This document shows positions 1 through 9,006 of a DNA stretch of 64,000 nucleotides, piece by piece (within the stretch, counting starts at the first letter, position 1; each line of letters starts with the position of its first letter). Both the position numbers and the translations under genes were made by a program. The notes under the pieces are model-generated. The model saw nothing but the letters and a program-made list of their open reading frames with translations, ran no database searches and was not told the DNA's origin. Source of the stretch: [Clostridium] hylemonae DSM 15053 (lineage in GTDB: Bacteria; Bacillota; Clostridia; Lachnospirales; Lachnospiraceae); contig NZ_CP036524.1 in the NCBI RefSeq assembly GCF_008281175.1, positions 1,550,001 to 1,614,000 of the forward strand, in the 5' to 3' direction.

Positions 1-81
1 AACAGGTGGGAGTTATCCCACGGCGGACTCTCCGGGAGAACGGCACAGCAGTTTGTGGATTATCTGCTGGGGATGAAATAA
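1..81 (+). CDS. C-terminal tail of an unidentified gene (partial)
   Basis: An open frame enters at base 1 and runs 26 codons to a TAA, ending with residues GRTAQQFVDYLLGMK. The start lies outside the window. The helical tail resembles the last helix of periplasmic-binding-fold proteins such as LysR effector domains, but 26 residues are too few to assign a family. A hairpin about 70 bases downstream could end its transcript. Confidence 0.45.
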   Translation, partial: NRWELSHGGLSGRTAQQFVDYLLGMK

Positions 82-150
82 GAGTAGATTCAGCGCGGGG
101 ACCGTGTTATAATGTGTAAAAATGTACAGATAGAGTAAAAATGTTACAGA

Positions 151-181
151 AGGGCAGAGCCGGATTTTCGGTATCTGCCCT
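151..181. terminator. hairpin between convergent genes
   Basis: Arms AGGGCAGA (151-158) and TCTGCCCT (174-181) can pair, with a smaller CCG/CGG pair inside. It lies between the end of the partial gene and the end of the surface protein gene, so it could serve both strands. There is no long T-run on either side, so terminator strength is uncertain. Confidence 0.4.
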
Positions 182-198
182 TGCCTGCATTATACTCC

Positions 199-1806
199 TT
201 ATCGTTTATATTTTTTCCAGAGGATTTCCATAATAACAGCCATTGATACAAAAAGCTTTGCAATCTGAGATGTTAAAGGTGTTTTATCGCCAGTCGAAAT
301 CTTCTTCAGTTCATTTTTTCTTTCTGATGGATTCGTGGGGGCTTCCGGGTTAGCCGGAGCAGAATTGACCGGTTCCCACCGGGCGGTGAGAACCATATCT
401 CCCTTTACGGTATCAGTAGCAAAATCCCAATTTGCACTTTCTCCATCCGCCACCCATCCTTTAAAGATAAATCCTTCTTTTTCAGGTGCTGCTGGCTCCG
501 TTATCAGAGAACCATAAGTGACCTCCACTGGCGCCAAAGCGGAACCGCCGTTTGTCTCAAAAGACAAGGTATACTTCTTTGGTATCCAGCCTGCATATAA
601 TTCCAGTCCATTCTGTACAACACGGTCAGTGTCTTTCCACTCATCGCCAGCCTGCATCGAATCTGGCAAGCGGTACCAGCCAATGAATTTATAATTAATT
701 CCCTCTCGTTGAAGTTCATTCTCTTGAGGAAGTGTTATTTTATCGCCATAGCCGACTGTTTGAGTTTTCAGCTTATCACCTTCTGGATTTTTAAAAGTAC
801 CGCCATTTGCATTGAGTTTGATTTCATATTTGATTTCTTTTTCCTCTAAATTCCATAATGCAGCGAAAACATTCGCCGATCCCGTTAAATTATAGGTATG
901 CATGTATGGTGGCGCCTCATTTGGCGGCTGTGTATCTGCTAATAACTTATTTCTATCAATTCTACCATCGTCACCTGGATAATACGAAACATAAGAGCCC
1001 CCTTCTGTAGTTGTGGAGGCGGCAAAAGAACGGAAGCCTAGAGGCAAATTAATGGGATATGTCTCTTGTGTTGGATTATCCCTGTTCTCAACCTTTATAG
1101 TAACAAAAGTTGCATCTGGATTATCCGCCGGAGCCTTAGCAGCATCCAATAATGTTCCCTGCACTATTTTCTTGGACGATGCCGTCACATCTGCACAGAT
1201 AGCTCCTTCCTTCTGAGAACTGTATGTTCTAAGGGCTGCTTCTTCGCCAACGGAAAGCTGCCCGCCTTTGCGCCTGCCTGTATCACTGATTCCACATTCA
1301 CCGGAACCGCTGATAACAGTCAGAGTACCATTCCCTATGATGTTCAAAGTGGCGCCTGTCTCCAGCGTAATCCCAGGGTAGTTGTCACGGCCGGTAAAAC
1401 TGGTCTTTTGAGCGCCGAGCACCAGCGTAACCACTGCACCTGACTTAATATGTATTCCGCTGCCGGAACTCTCATTTTCTGTTGGTTCAGTGATAGAAAG
1501 ACCGTTGACATTAATTACAGGAAATGCTCCATCCTCCACGGTTATGTTGTATTCATCTGATGATTGGCTGATTGTGTATGTTCCATCAAAGGTGCCTGTT
1601 GACGAAGTGCCGTTCTTATCTTTCTGTGTATATTTTCCGTCTTTCGACAGTGTAATATTTCCATTTTTTATATCCAGGGCGCCCGTAAAGTCCGCTAAAA
1701 GATCAACTGCTTTAACTTCCTGTTGGTTTATGCTGAACACAGCTAAAATAACGGCGCCTGCAATCGATGCTATTTTAAAATGTTTTAATATCTTATTCCA
1801 CTCCAT
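199..1806 (-). CDS. secreted surface protein with InlB-type repeats and C-terminal membrane anchor
   Basis: I chose the ATG at 1806 because it has an AAGGAAAG ribosome site; the longer frame from 1863 adds 19 residues and has none. The protein is 535 aa. A basic, hydrophobic N-terminus (KHFKIASIAGAVILAVFSI) is a signal peptide. The middle is beta-rich, Gly/Thr/Asn-rich and unrecognised. Near the C-terminus two tandem Listeria-Bacteroides (InlB B-type) repeats each carry the NGG and F-x-GW hallmarks, the second ending in LTARWEP. A Pro/Asn/Glu linker leads to STGDKTPLT, a hydrophobic segment and the basic tail WKKYKR. That pattern resembles the TGD-type anchors of Lachnospiraceae surface proteins. 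No canonical LPxTG is present, so sortase attachment is inference. Role probably adhesion; ligand unknown. Confidence 0.75.
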   Translation of the reverse strand: MEWNKILKHFKIASIAGAVILAVFSINQQEVKAVDLLADFTGALDIKNGNITLSKDGKYTQKDKNGTSSTGTFDGTYTISQSSDEYNITVEDGAFPVINVNGLSITEPTENESSGSGIHIKSGAVVTLVLGAQKTSFTGRDNYPGITLETGATLNIIGNGTLTVISGSGECGISDTGRRKGGQLSVGEEAALRTYSSQKEGAICADVTASSKKIVQGTLLDAAKAPADNPDATFVTIKVENRDNPTQETYPINLPLGFRSFAASTTTEGGSYVSYYPGDDGRIDRNKLLADTQPPNEAPPYMHTYNLTGSANVFAALWNLEEKEIKYEIKLNANGGTFKNPEGDKLKTQTVGYGDKITLPQENELQREGINYKFIGWYRLPDSMQAGDEWKDTDRVVQNGLELYAGWIPKKYTLSFETNGGSALAPVEVTYGSLITEPAAPEKEGFIFKGWVADGESANWDFATDTVKGDMVLTARWEPVNSAPANPEAPTNPSERKNELKKISTGDKTPLTSQIAKLFVSMAVIMEILWKKYKR

Positions 1807-2099
1807 TATATTCTCACTTTCCTTATGCCTGACTATATTATAATCCAGCCTATTACGATACATTATTTTAATTGTATCAAGTCGCTGGCGCAGTATCCAG
1901 TCCCAGTTAAGATATTTTTCCGCTTCGTAAATTATTTTTCCAGATTTTAATCTCAGTCAGCAATATTGCGACAAATACGGATTTTAGAAGAATTGGGCGT
2001 AAAAACCGACATTTTTACATCGGTAACCTGCCACAGAAGCAGCGCAAAACATTCAGGACAGAATGTGTTTTTTGTATAGGTGTTAATATTTACCGCTCT
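1807..2099. other. intergenic region between surface protein and rqcH
   Basis: This holds the upstream region of the surface protein gene, AT-rich, and the rqcH terminator near 2001-2024. No further gene or repeat was recognised. Confidence 0.5.
2001..2024 (-). terminator. intrinsic terminator of rqcH
   Basis: On the minus strand ACCGA and TCGGT arms (plus-strand 2020-2024 and 2005-2009) enclose an AT-rich loop and are followed by a run of five T. It lies about 75 bases after the rqcH stop codon. Confidence 0.55.
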
Positions 2100-3836
2100 T
2101 TAATCCGCCTCTTCAATCTCAGATATATCGGAATCGATCACCAAAGAATAATTCGTATAATATACGACAAATCCCGGCTTTGCGCCGTTTGGTTTCTTTA
2201 CATGCTTCTTTTCCACATAGTCGATCTCCACCTTGTCGCTTCCCCGGTTTTTGGAGTAGTATGCGGCCAGGCGTCCGGCCTCCTCAAAGGTCCGGTCGGG
2301 AAGTTCATCTCCGCCGCTTTTGACGATGACGTGGGACCCGGGGGCGCCTTTGGCGTGGAACCACCAGTCGCTGCCGGATGCAAAGTGGAACGTAAGCTCA
2401 TCATTTTGAAGATTGTTTTTACCGACATACATATGATAGCCGTCTTGAGAGACGTAGTGGAGAGGCCGGCTCATGATCTTGACCTTCTTTTTTGTGTATT
2501 TCCTGCGGATATATCCTGCCTGCGTCAGTTCTTCCTTGATCTGCAGCAGGTCATCTTCGTTCTGAGCGATATCGAGGGAGTTGCTTATGGATTCCAGATA
2601 CCGGATGTCATCGGCTGTATCTCCTATGAGTCCGCTCAGGGCCTCGTAAGTCCGCTTCTGTTTATTGTATTTATTAAAGTATTTCTGTGCGTTTTCCTGA
2701 GGGGTGAGATTTTTATCAAGCGGTATGGTGACGGTTTCATTTGTATAATAATTGAGGGCGGTGAGCTCGGACGCATCTTCCGAAAGATTATAACCGTACG
2801 TGTTGATCAACTCTCCGTATACCTTGAATTTGTCTCTGTTTTCTGTATCCCTCAGCTGACGGAGCTGCAGATCATATTTTTTTCGGCTCCGTTCCAGTGC
2901 AGTCTGTACGACATGACGCAGGTCGGCGGACTTCTGCCGGATGCGGGTCATCGTATTTTTGACCGCATAGTAGGTGGAGAGCAGCTCGGATACAGAGGTG
3001 AATTCCTGCCGGCGGTATGCTGAATAATGACTGACAGGAAGGGCGGAAAAGTCTTTCGGGTCACTGCCGCTGTAATAGATGGCAGGGGTGAAGGAACCAT
3101 GTTTCACCTGCTCAAAATAATAACAGAACTGACGGTACAGGTGGGTCATCATGTCGTCCGACAGGTCCTTTGCGGTCATGGAAGAATCCAGCCCTGCAAG
3201 GCAGCATACTTCCTCGGCAGCGACAGGGCTTACGCCGGTGTAACTTAAATAAATTGCCTTTCCAAGCGGCGCGGGCCTGTCTCTTAGTGCCGCCGAAAAG
3301 CCGGCAAGGTCTGTATTTAACGGGTCCTGCTTTTCCATCGTATCCGGAATAAAATACTGCCGTCCGGGCAATACTTCACGCACGGAACTCATTTGTGCGG
3401 ATACGTGCTTGATACTGTCGATTATCATACCTTTGTCGTCACAGAAGATGATATTGCTGTGCTTCCCCATGATCTCCACGATGAGTGTTTTCCGGCAGAG
3501 GTCGCCGAGCTCATCCAGATGTTCGATATCGATGTGGATAATGCGTTCCAGCTTCGGCTGGGAGATGCCGGTGATCCTTCCGCCTCCGATATGCTTTCTG
3601 AGCAGCATGCAGAAGCCGGGGGCGGTCATGGGACTCGGTTTGTTGTCACTGGTCAGATATATAAGCGGAAGTGAGGCGCTGGCGGAGATATAGAGCCGTT
3701 TCTGCCCTCCGGGGGTTTTTACCGTAAGCAGCAGTTCGTCGCTTTCCGGCTGGGCAATCTTGGCAATGCGCCCGTCTGTCAGGTTCTCCTCTAATTCTTT
3801 TACCAAAGCGGAAATTGTGATTCCGTCAAAAGCCAT
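2100..3836 (-). CDS. rqcH: RqcH / NFACT-family ribosome quality control protein
   Basis: This 578-aa protein matches the Rqc2/RqcH (also called FbpA, fibronectin-binding protein A) family. The family binds stalled 50S subunits carrying peptidyl-tRNA and adds C-terminal alanine tails to the nascent chain. The NFACT-N domain starts MAFDGITISALVKEL. An LER triplet at 96-98 lies where the family carries its conserved Asp-Arg pair, so Glu replaces Asp if my alignment is right. A coiled-coil middle (about 290-420) follows. The C-terminal NFACT-R domain carries YVGKNN and DWWFHAKGAPGSHVI. It is a monocistronic gene with its own terminator, divergent from the yicC operon. Older annotations call it a fibronectin-binding protein; a surface role is not supported by any signal peptide. 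Confidence 0.9.
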   Translation of the reverse strand: MAFDGITISALVKELEENLTDGRIAKIAQPESDELLLTVKTPGGQKRLYISASASLPLIYLTSDNKPSPMTAPGFCMLLRKHIGGGRITGISQPKLERIIHIDIEHLDELGDLCRKTLIVEIMGKHSNIIFCDDKGMIIDSIKHVSAQMSSVREVLPGRQYFIPDTMEKQDPLNTDLAGFSAALRDRPAPLGKAIYLSYTGVSPVAAEEVCCLAGLDSSMTAKDLSDDMMTHLYRQFCYYFEQVKHGSFTPAIYYSGSDPKDFSALPVSHYSAYRRQEFTSVSELLSTYYAVKNTMTRIRQKSADLRHVVQTALERSRKKYDLQLRQLRDTENRDKFKVYGELINTYGYNLSEDASELTALNYYTNETVTIPLDKNLTPQENAQKYFNKYNKQKRTYEALSGLIGDTADDIRYLESISNSLDIAQNEDDLLQIKEELTQAGYIRRKYTKKKVKIMSRPLHYVSQDGYHMYVGKNNLQNDELTFHFASGSDWWFHAKGAPGSHVIVKSGGDELPDRTFEEAGRLAAYYSKNRGSDKVEIDYVEKKHVKKPNGAKPGFVVYYTNYSLVIDSDISEIEEAD

Positions 3837-3950
3837 GTCGATACTCCCTTTCCATTTTCTGATATGTCTTTGGATTCCGGGGCGTTTGCACCGTGCACCG
3901 GGACACTAAAATGATTATACAGGACTTGGGAAATAGAGGCAAGGAAACAA

Positions 3951-3979
3951 TTGACGTAATTTTGCAAATAGATTATAAT
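3951..3979 (+). promoter_or_regulatory. sigma-A type promoter for the yicC-gmk-rpoZ operon
   Basis: TTGACG (3951-3956) and TATAAT (3974-3979) are separated by exactly 17 bases. They lie 65 bases upstream of the chosen yicC ATG, in the gap from the divergent rqcH gene. Confidence 0.8.
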
Positions 3980-4044
3980 AAACGATGATTGTTATGAAAA
4001 ATAGCAGAAGACAATACGACGAAAATATAAAAGAGGTTTATATC

Positions 4045-4926
4045 ATGATTAAGAGTATGACAGGTTTCGGACGCTGTGAGATTATGGAAGGTGAGCGCAG
4101 GTTCACCGTTGAGATGAAAGGTGTAAACCACCGTTATCTGGATGTGAATATCCGGATGCCGAAGAAACTGAACTTTTTTGAGACTTCCATCCGCAGCCTG
4201 CTCAAGAAGTCCATACTGAGGGGCAAGGTAGACCTGTTTATCACATATGAGGATTCTTCCGAAAACCAGGTGGCTTTGAAGTATAACGAGACGCTGGCAG
4301 GGGAGTACCTTACGTATCTCAGACAGATGGAGGAGACCTTTTCACTGGAGAATGACATCCGTGTATCTACGTTATCACGCTATCCGGAAGTGATCACAAT
4401 GGAGGAGCAGGCCGTCGATGAAGAAGAACTGTGGAACGGGCTCAGGCAGGCGCTTGACGGCGCCGTAAAGCAGTTTGTGGAGACACGTACGCTGGAAGGC
4501 GGGAACTTAAAGAACGATATTATCGGCAAGCTGGATGGAATGCTGGAGCTTGTCGCATACATAGAAGAACGCTCTCCCGAGATCGTGGCGGAATACCGAC
4601 AGAAGCTGGAAGAAAAAGTCCGGGAGCTTCTCGAGGACACCCAGATGGACGAAGGCCGCATAGCGGCTGAAGTCGTGATATTCGCGGATAAGATCTGTAC
4701 GGACGAAGAGGTCGTAAGGCTTAGAAGTCATATTGAACACATGAAGGAGACGCTGAAGTCTGAGGAGGCTGGGATAGGACGCAAGCTCGACTTTATCGCC
4801 CAGGAGATGAACCGTGAGGCGAATACGATCCTTTCCAAGGCCAATGACCTGGAAGTTTCCAACCGGGCCATAGATTTGAAGACAGAGATAGAAAAAGTCC
4901 GTGAGCAGATTCAGAATATCGAGTAG
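4045..4926 (+). CDS. YicC/YloC family endoribonuclease-like protein
   Basis: The protein starts MIKSMTGFGR, the diagnostic N-terminus of the YicC/YloC family, at ATG 4045 with AGAGG upstream. A longer frame from 3985 has no ribosome site and adds residues not seen in the family. It is 293 aa, the usual length. The C-terminal domain (DUF1732) carries the conserved region from FIAQEMNREANTILSKAND onward. Characterised family members are endoribonucleases acting in RNA turnover. It heads an operon with gmk (15-base gap) and rpoZ. In Bacilli and many Clostridia a small remA gene sits between yicC and gmk; here there is no room for it. Confidence 0.88.
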   Translation: MIKSMTGFGRCEIMEGERRFTVEMKGVNHRYLDVNIRMPKKLNFFETSIRSLLKKSILRGKVDLFITYEDSSENQVALKYNETLAGEYLTYLRQMEETFSLENDIRVSTLSRYPEVITMEEQAVDEEELWNGLRQALDGAVKQFVETRTLEGGNLKNDIIGKLDGMLELVAYIEERSPEIVAEYRQKLEEKVRELLEDTQMDEGRIAAEVVIFADKICTDEEVVRLRSHIEHMKETLKSEEAGIGRKLDFIAQEMNREANTILSKANDLEVSNRAIDLKTEIEKVREQIQNIE

Positions 4927-4940
4927 AGAGGAAGTTATCT

Positions 4941-5561
4941 ATGAATAAGAAAGGAATTCTTACCGTTGTATCTGGTTTTTCCGGCGCCGGGAAGGGAACG
5001 ATCATGAAGGAACTGCTGAAGAAATATGACAACTATGCGCTGTCTGTCTCAGCGACTACGAGAGCGCCGCGGCCGGGTGAAACTGACGGCCGGGAATATT
5101 TCTTCAAAACAAAAGAAGAATTTGAAAAAATGATTGCACAAGACGAATTGATAGAGTATGCTAGTTACGTGAATAACTATTATGGAACGCCTAAGGCATA
5201 TGTAGAAGAGCAGCTTGAAGCCGGAAAGGACGTGATCCTGGAAATTGAGATCCAGGGGGCGCTCAAGGTGAAGGAGAAGATGCCCGACACGCTGCTTTTG
5301 TTTATCACGCCGCCGTCCGTGGAAGAGCTCAGGAAACGTCTGGTCGGCAGAGGCACTGAGACGATGGAGGTCATAGAATCCCGTTTGAAACGCGCAGGCG
5401 AAGAGGCGGAAGGCATGGACAGATATGACTATCTTATCGTCAATGATAAGCTTGACATATGCGTGGAAGATGTACATGAGATTATCAGAGGGGAACATTT
5501 GAGAAGTTTCCGCAATGCAGAATTTATAGAGCATATGAAGGCAGAATTGAAAGGAGAATAG
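4941..5561 (+). CDS. gmk: guanylate kinase
   Basis: Guanylate kinase phosphorylates GMP to GDP with ATP. The 206-aa protein has the P-loop GFSGAGKGT (12-20), the GMP-binding segment SATTRAPRPGETDGREYFF and the lid region with RLKRA. Length is typical. It starts at ATG 4941 with GAGGAAG upstream and is followed after 3 bases by rpoZ, the conserved gmk-rpoZ arrangement of Firmicutes. Confidence 0.95.
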   Translation: MNKKGILTVVSGFSGAGKGTIMKELLKKYDNYALSVSATTRAPRPGETDGREYFFKTKEEFEKMIAQDELIEYASYVNNYYGTPKAYVEEQLEAGKDVILEIEIQGALKVKEKMPDTLLLFITPPSVEELRKRLVGRGTETMEVIESRLKRAGEEAEGMDRYDYLIVNDKLDICVEDVHEIIRGEHLRSFRNAEFIEHMKAELKGE

Positions 5562-5564
5562 TGT

Positions 5565-5807
5565 ATGTTACACCCATCTTACACAGATTTAATGAAAGTA
5601 GTCAACAAGGATGTAGAGGAAGGCGAGACAAAAGTAGTCAACAGCCGTTATTCTATCGTTATGGCTACCGCAAAGCGGGCAAGGGAGATCATTGACGGTT
5701 CTATGCCGCTTGTCCACGCGAAGGACGGCGAGAAGCCGCTTTCCGTTGCGATCGACGAACTGAACTGCGGCAAGATCACAGTTGTCGGTGAAGAGGAAGA
5801 ACAGTAA
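5565..5807 (+). CDS. rpoZ: RNA polymerase omega subunit
   Basis: The 80-aa protein matches omega, which helps assemble the beta-prime subunit. Its N-terminus has the family pattern MLHPSYTDLM, then NSRYSIVMATAKRAREI, which corresponds to the conserved R-Y-x-L-V-x-A-x-K-R-A-R core. Position directly behind gmk supports the call. A hairpin follows before rimO. Confidence 0.92.
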   Translation: MLHPSYTDLMKVVNKDVEEGETKVVNSRYSIVMATAKRAREIIDGSMPLVHAKDGEKPLSVAIDELNCGKITVVGEEEEQ

Positions 5808-5822
5808 GGTATGATAAAAATG

Positions 5823-5852
5823 AGGCAGATGCCCGGGAGGTATCTGCCTTTC
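5823..5852 (+). terminator. hairpin between rpoZ and rimO
   Basis: AGGCAGAT (5823-5830) pairs with ATCTGCCT (5842-5849), followed by TTCT. The short T-run suggests partial termination or attenuation rather than a full stop, as rimO follows only 27 bases later. Confidence 0.55.
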
Positions 5853-5878
5853 TGACTATAAATAAGGAGATCGTATAT

Positions 5879-7204
5879 ATGAACATATTGTTTATTTCCC
5901 TTGGCTGCGACAAAAATCTTGTGGACTCGGAAGTGATGCTGGGACTTCTGGACAGGGAAGGATATCAGATCGTGGATGATGAGGCCGAGGCGGATATCAT
6001 TGTGGTAAACACATGCTGTTTCATCCACGATGCAAAAGAAGAGAGCATACAGACGATCCTTGAGATGGCGGAGTACAAGCAGACGGGGAGACTCAAGGCG
6101 CTCATCGTCACCGGCTGTCTTGCGCAGCGCTATCAGAAGGAGATCGTGGAGGAGATACCGGAGGTGGACGCGGTGCTTGGCACCTCCTCCTATGACAAGA
6201 TCGCGGAGGCCGTTAAGGAAGCGCTGGAAGGCCATCCGTGCATGGAGATGGAAGACATAGACGTACTCCCGCTCGTGGAATCAAAACGTCTCGTCACTAC
6301 TGGCGGACATTACGCGTATCTTAAGATAGCGGAAGGCTGTGACAAGCATTGTACGTACTGTATTATACCGAAGATACGGGGGAACTTCCGGAGCGTTCCG
6401 ATGGAACGTCTCGTTAAGGAGGCAGAAGCGCTGGCGGAGCAGGGAGTGAAAGAACTGATTCTCGTGGCGCAGGAGACGACGCTGTACGGAAAAGACATTT
6501 ACGGGGAGAAGTCTCTTCACCGGCTGCTCAGAAAGCTCTGCGGCATAGAGGGGCTGCGCTGGATCCGGATCCTGTACTGCTATCCGGAGGAAATCTACGA
6601 TGAACTCATACAGGTTATAAAGGAAGAAAAGAAGATCTGTCATTATCTCGATCTTCCGATCCAGCATGCCAACGACGACATATTGAAACGCATGGGAAGG
6701 CGGACAGACAAGAAGCAGCTCATCGAGATCGTCGGAAAGCTGAGGAAGGAAATTCCCGATATTACATTGCGCACGACTCTCATCACGGGCTTCCCGGGGG
6801 AGACGATCAAGCAGCATGAAGAGCTGATGGAATTTGTGGATGAGATGGCGTTTGAGCGTCTCGGTGTGTTTACTTATTCACCGGAGGAGGATACTCCGGC
6901 AGCTTCTATGCCGGATCAGATTCCGGAAGAAATAAAATCAGACCGCCAGGCAGAACTTATGGAACTTCAGCAGGACATTGTATTCGAGCAGGCTGAGAGC
7001 ATGGTCGGGCAAAAAGTGCTCGTCATGATAGAGGGCAGAGTGGCCGATGAGAATGCTTATGTGGGAAGAACTTACAGAGATGCCCCGGGCGTGGACGGGC
7101 TTATATTTATCAATACGGAAGAAGAACTGATGTCCGGAGACTTTGCCATGGCAGAGGTGACCGGAGCTTCAGAATATGATTTGATAGGAGAGTTGATATC
7201 ATGA
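5879..7204 (+). CDS. rimO: ribosomal protein S12 methylthiotransferase RimO
   Basis: RimO is a radical-SAM enzyme that adds a methylthio group to an aspartate of ribosomal protein S12. The 441-aa protein has the N-terminal UPF0004 domain with cluster cysteines C10, C46 and C80. The radical-SAM CxxxCxxC motif is C154, C158 and C161 (GCDKHCTYCIIP). A C-terminal TRAM domain follows. The early SLGCDKNLVDSE is typical of RimO rather than MiaB. It overlaps pgsA by 4 bases (ATGA), so the two are translationally coupled. Confidence 0.93.
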   Translation: MNILFISLGCDKNLVDSEVMLGLLDREGYQIVDDEAEADIIVVNTCCFIHDAKEESIQTILEMAEYKQTGRLKALIVTGCLAQRYQKEIVEEIPEVDAVLGTSSYDKIAEAVKEALEGHPCMEMEDIDVLPLVESKRLVTTGGHYAYLKIAEGCDKHCTYCIIPKIRGNFRSVPMERLVKEAEALAEQGVKELILVAQETTLYGKDIYGEKSLHRLLRKLCGIEGLRWIRILYCYPEEIYDELIQVIKEEKKICHYLDLPIQHANDDILKRMGRRTDKKQLIEIVGKLRKEIPDITLRTTLITGFPGETIKQHEELMEFVDEMAFERLGVFTYSPEEDTPAASMPDQIPEEIKSDRQAELMELQQDIVFEQAESMVGQKVLVMIEGRVADENAYVGRTYRDAPGVDGLIFINTEEELMSGDFAMAEVTGASEYDLIGELIS

Positions 7205-7743
7205 ATTTACCAAACAAACTGACCGTGCTCAGAATAATAATGGTTCCGTTTTTTGTCCTGTTTATGCTGACAGACCTTGGAGGGTCTGCCAACAAATGGA
7301 TAGCGCTTGTGCTGTTCTGTGTGGCCAGTCTCACAGACATGCTGGACGGGAAGATAGCGAGAGCGAGAAACCTTGTGACCAACTTCGGGAAATTTATGGA
7401 CCCGCTGGCGGACAAGCTGCTCGTATGCTCCGCCATGATCTGCCTCATACCGCTTGGAAAACTGGATGCGTGGATCGTTATCGTGATCATAGCAAGAGAA
7501 TTTATCATCAGCGGCTTCCGCCTTGTCGCTTCAGACAGCGGAATCGTTATCGCCGCAAGTTATTGGGGAAAGTTCAAGACCGTTTCCCAGATGTTTATGA
7601 TCATCCTGCTCATCGCCGATCTGGGCAGCGTGTTTGATGTGATTGGGACTGTGCTCATATGGGTATCCTTAATATTGACCGTTGTGTCACTGATCGATTA
7701 TGTTGTAAAGAATAAGGAAGTATTAACACAGGGAGGCATGTAA
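7201..7743 (+). CDS. pgsA: CDP-diacylglycerol-glycerol-3-phosphate 3-phosphatidyltransferase
   Basis: PgsA makes phosphatidylglycerol phosphate from CDP-diacylglycerol in the membrane. The 180-aa protein has several hydrophobic segments. It carries the CDP-alcohol phosphotransferase motif, with D-x-x-D-G-x-x-A-R seen as DMLDGKIAR and the matching GKFMDPLADK. The start overlaps the rimO stop. It is followed 2 bases later by cinA, an order common in Firmicutes. Confidence 0.93.
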   Translation: MNLPNKLTVLRIIMVPFFVLFMLTDLGGSANKWIALVLFCVASLTDMLDGKIARARNLVTNFGKFMDPLADKLLVCSAMICLIPLGKLDAWIVIVIIAREFIISGFRLVASDSGIVIAASYWGKFKTVSQMFMIILLIADLGSVFDVIGTVLIWVSLILTVVSLIDYVVKNKEVLTQGGM

Positions 7744-7745
7744 AC

Positions 7746-8993
7746 ATGACAGTAGAACTGATATCGGTAGGAACAGAGATCCTGCTCGGCAATATCGTAA
7801 ATACGAATGCGGCGTACCTTGCGGAAAAGTGCGCGCTGCTCGGGCTGTCCTGCTACCATCAGAGCGCGGTGGGAGACAATGAGGAAAGGCTGGAAGATGC
7901 GATCAAACTCGCGCTTTCCCGTTCAGACATCGTGATCTTAAGCGGAGGGCTTGGGCCCACGAAAGACGATATTACGAAAGAAGTAACTGCGAAAGTATTT
8001 GGCCGTGAGATAAAGGAGGATGCCCATACGAAAGCGCGCATCCAGGAGTATTTCCGTCAGGTACACAGCGGACAGATAACACCGAACAACTGGAAACAGG
8101 CTATGGTTCCGGAAGGGGCTATCGTGGTGGACAATCATAACGGGACCGCCCCGGGACTTATCATAGAGGAGAACGGGAAGGCCGCCATATTGCTGCCCGG
8201 TCCCCCGAATGAGATCAAACCTATGTTTGAGAGGGATATCGCTTCCTATCTCAATAAACTGCAGCCGGAGGGAATCTACTCCAAGATGGTCAAAATCTGT
8301 TCGGTGGGAGAGAGTAAGGCGGAGACGATGGTGGCAGATCTGATGGACGCGCAGACGAATCCTACACTGGCTCCGTACGCAAAGACGGGAGAGGTGCACT
8401 TTCGGGTGACGGCGAGGGCAAAGAGCGAAGAAGAAGCGGAACAGCTCATGAAACCGATGGTGGACGAACTGTATAAACGGTTCGGAGATAAGATATATAC
8501 GACGGAAGAAGAGGTGACGCTGGAGGAGGCGATCGTAGAGCTTCTAAAAGAAAAGAATCTTCTTGTGACGACCGCAGAGTCCTGTACCGGAGGACTGCTG
8601 GCGGGCCGTCTGCTGAATGTGCCGGGAGCGTCTTCTGTATATAAGGAAGGATACATCACCTATTCAAATGACGCCAAAGAGCGGATCCTCGGCGTGAAAC
8701 GGGAGACGCTTATGGAGTACGGGGCGGTAAGCCCGCAGACGGCCTATGAGATGGCTGCCGGAGCGGCGAAGGCTGCCGGAGCGGACGCAGCTCTCAGTGT
8801 GACCGGTATCGCAGGACCGGGAGGCGGCACGAAAGAGAAGCCGGTCGGCCTTGTCTATATCGGATGCTGTGTAAAGGGAAATGTCCGGGTCGAGGAGTTT
8901 TACTTTACAGGAAGCCGTGACAAGAACAGAGATTACTCTGTAGTCAGGGCGCTGACGCTGTTGAGGGAGGAACTGCTTAAACACCATTCATAA
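7746..8993 (+). CDS. cinA: CinA family nicotinamide-nucleotide amidohydrolase
   Basis: The 415-aa protein has an N-terminal MoCF/COG1058 domain (MTVELISVGTEILLGNIVNTN, GGLGPTKDD) and a C-terminal CinA/PncC domain (TTAESCTGG, SVTGIAGPGGG). The C-terminal domain of the family deamidates nicotinamide mononucleotide for pyridine salvage. In many Firmicutes cinA precedes recA, but here recA does not follow within the window. Full length, no damage seen. Confidence 0.93.
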   Translation: MTVELISVGTEILLGNIVNTNAAYLAEKCALLGLSCYHQSAVGDNEERLEDAIKLALSRSDIVILSGGLGPTKDDITKEVTAKVFGREIKEDAHTKARIQEYFRQVHSGQITPNNWKQAMVPEGAIVVDNHNGTAPGLIIEENGKAAILLPGPPNEIKPMFERDIASYLNKLQPEGIYSKMVKICSVGESKAETMVADLMDAQTNPTLAPYAKTGEVHFRVTARAKSEEEAEQLMKPMVDELYKRFGDKIYTTEEEVTLEEAIVELLKEKNLLVTTAESCTGGLLAGRLLNVPGASSVYKEGYITYSNDAKERILGVKRETLMEYGAVSPQTAYEMAAGAAKAAGADAALSVTGIAGPGGGTKEKPVGLVYIGCCVKGNVRVEEFYFTGSRDKNRDYSVVRALTLLREELLKHHS

Positions 8994-9006
8994 GGAGGAA
9001 ATAAGT

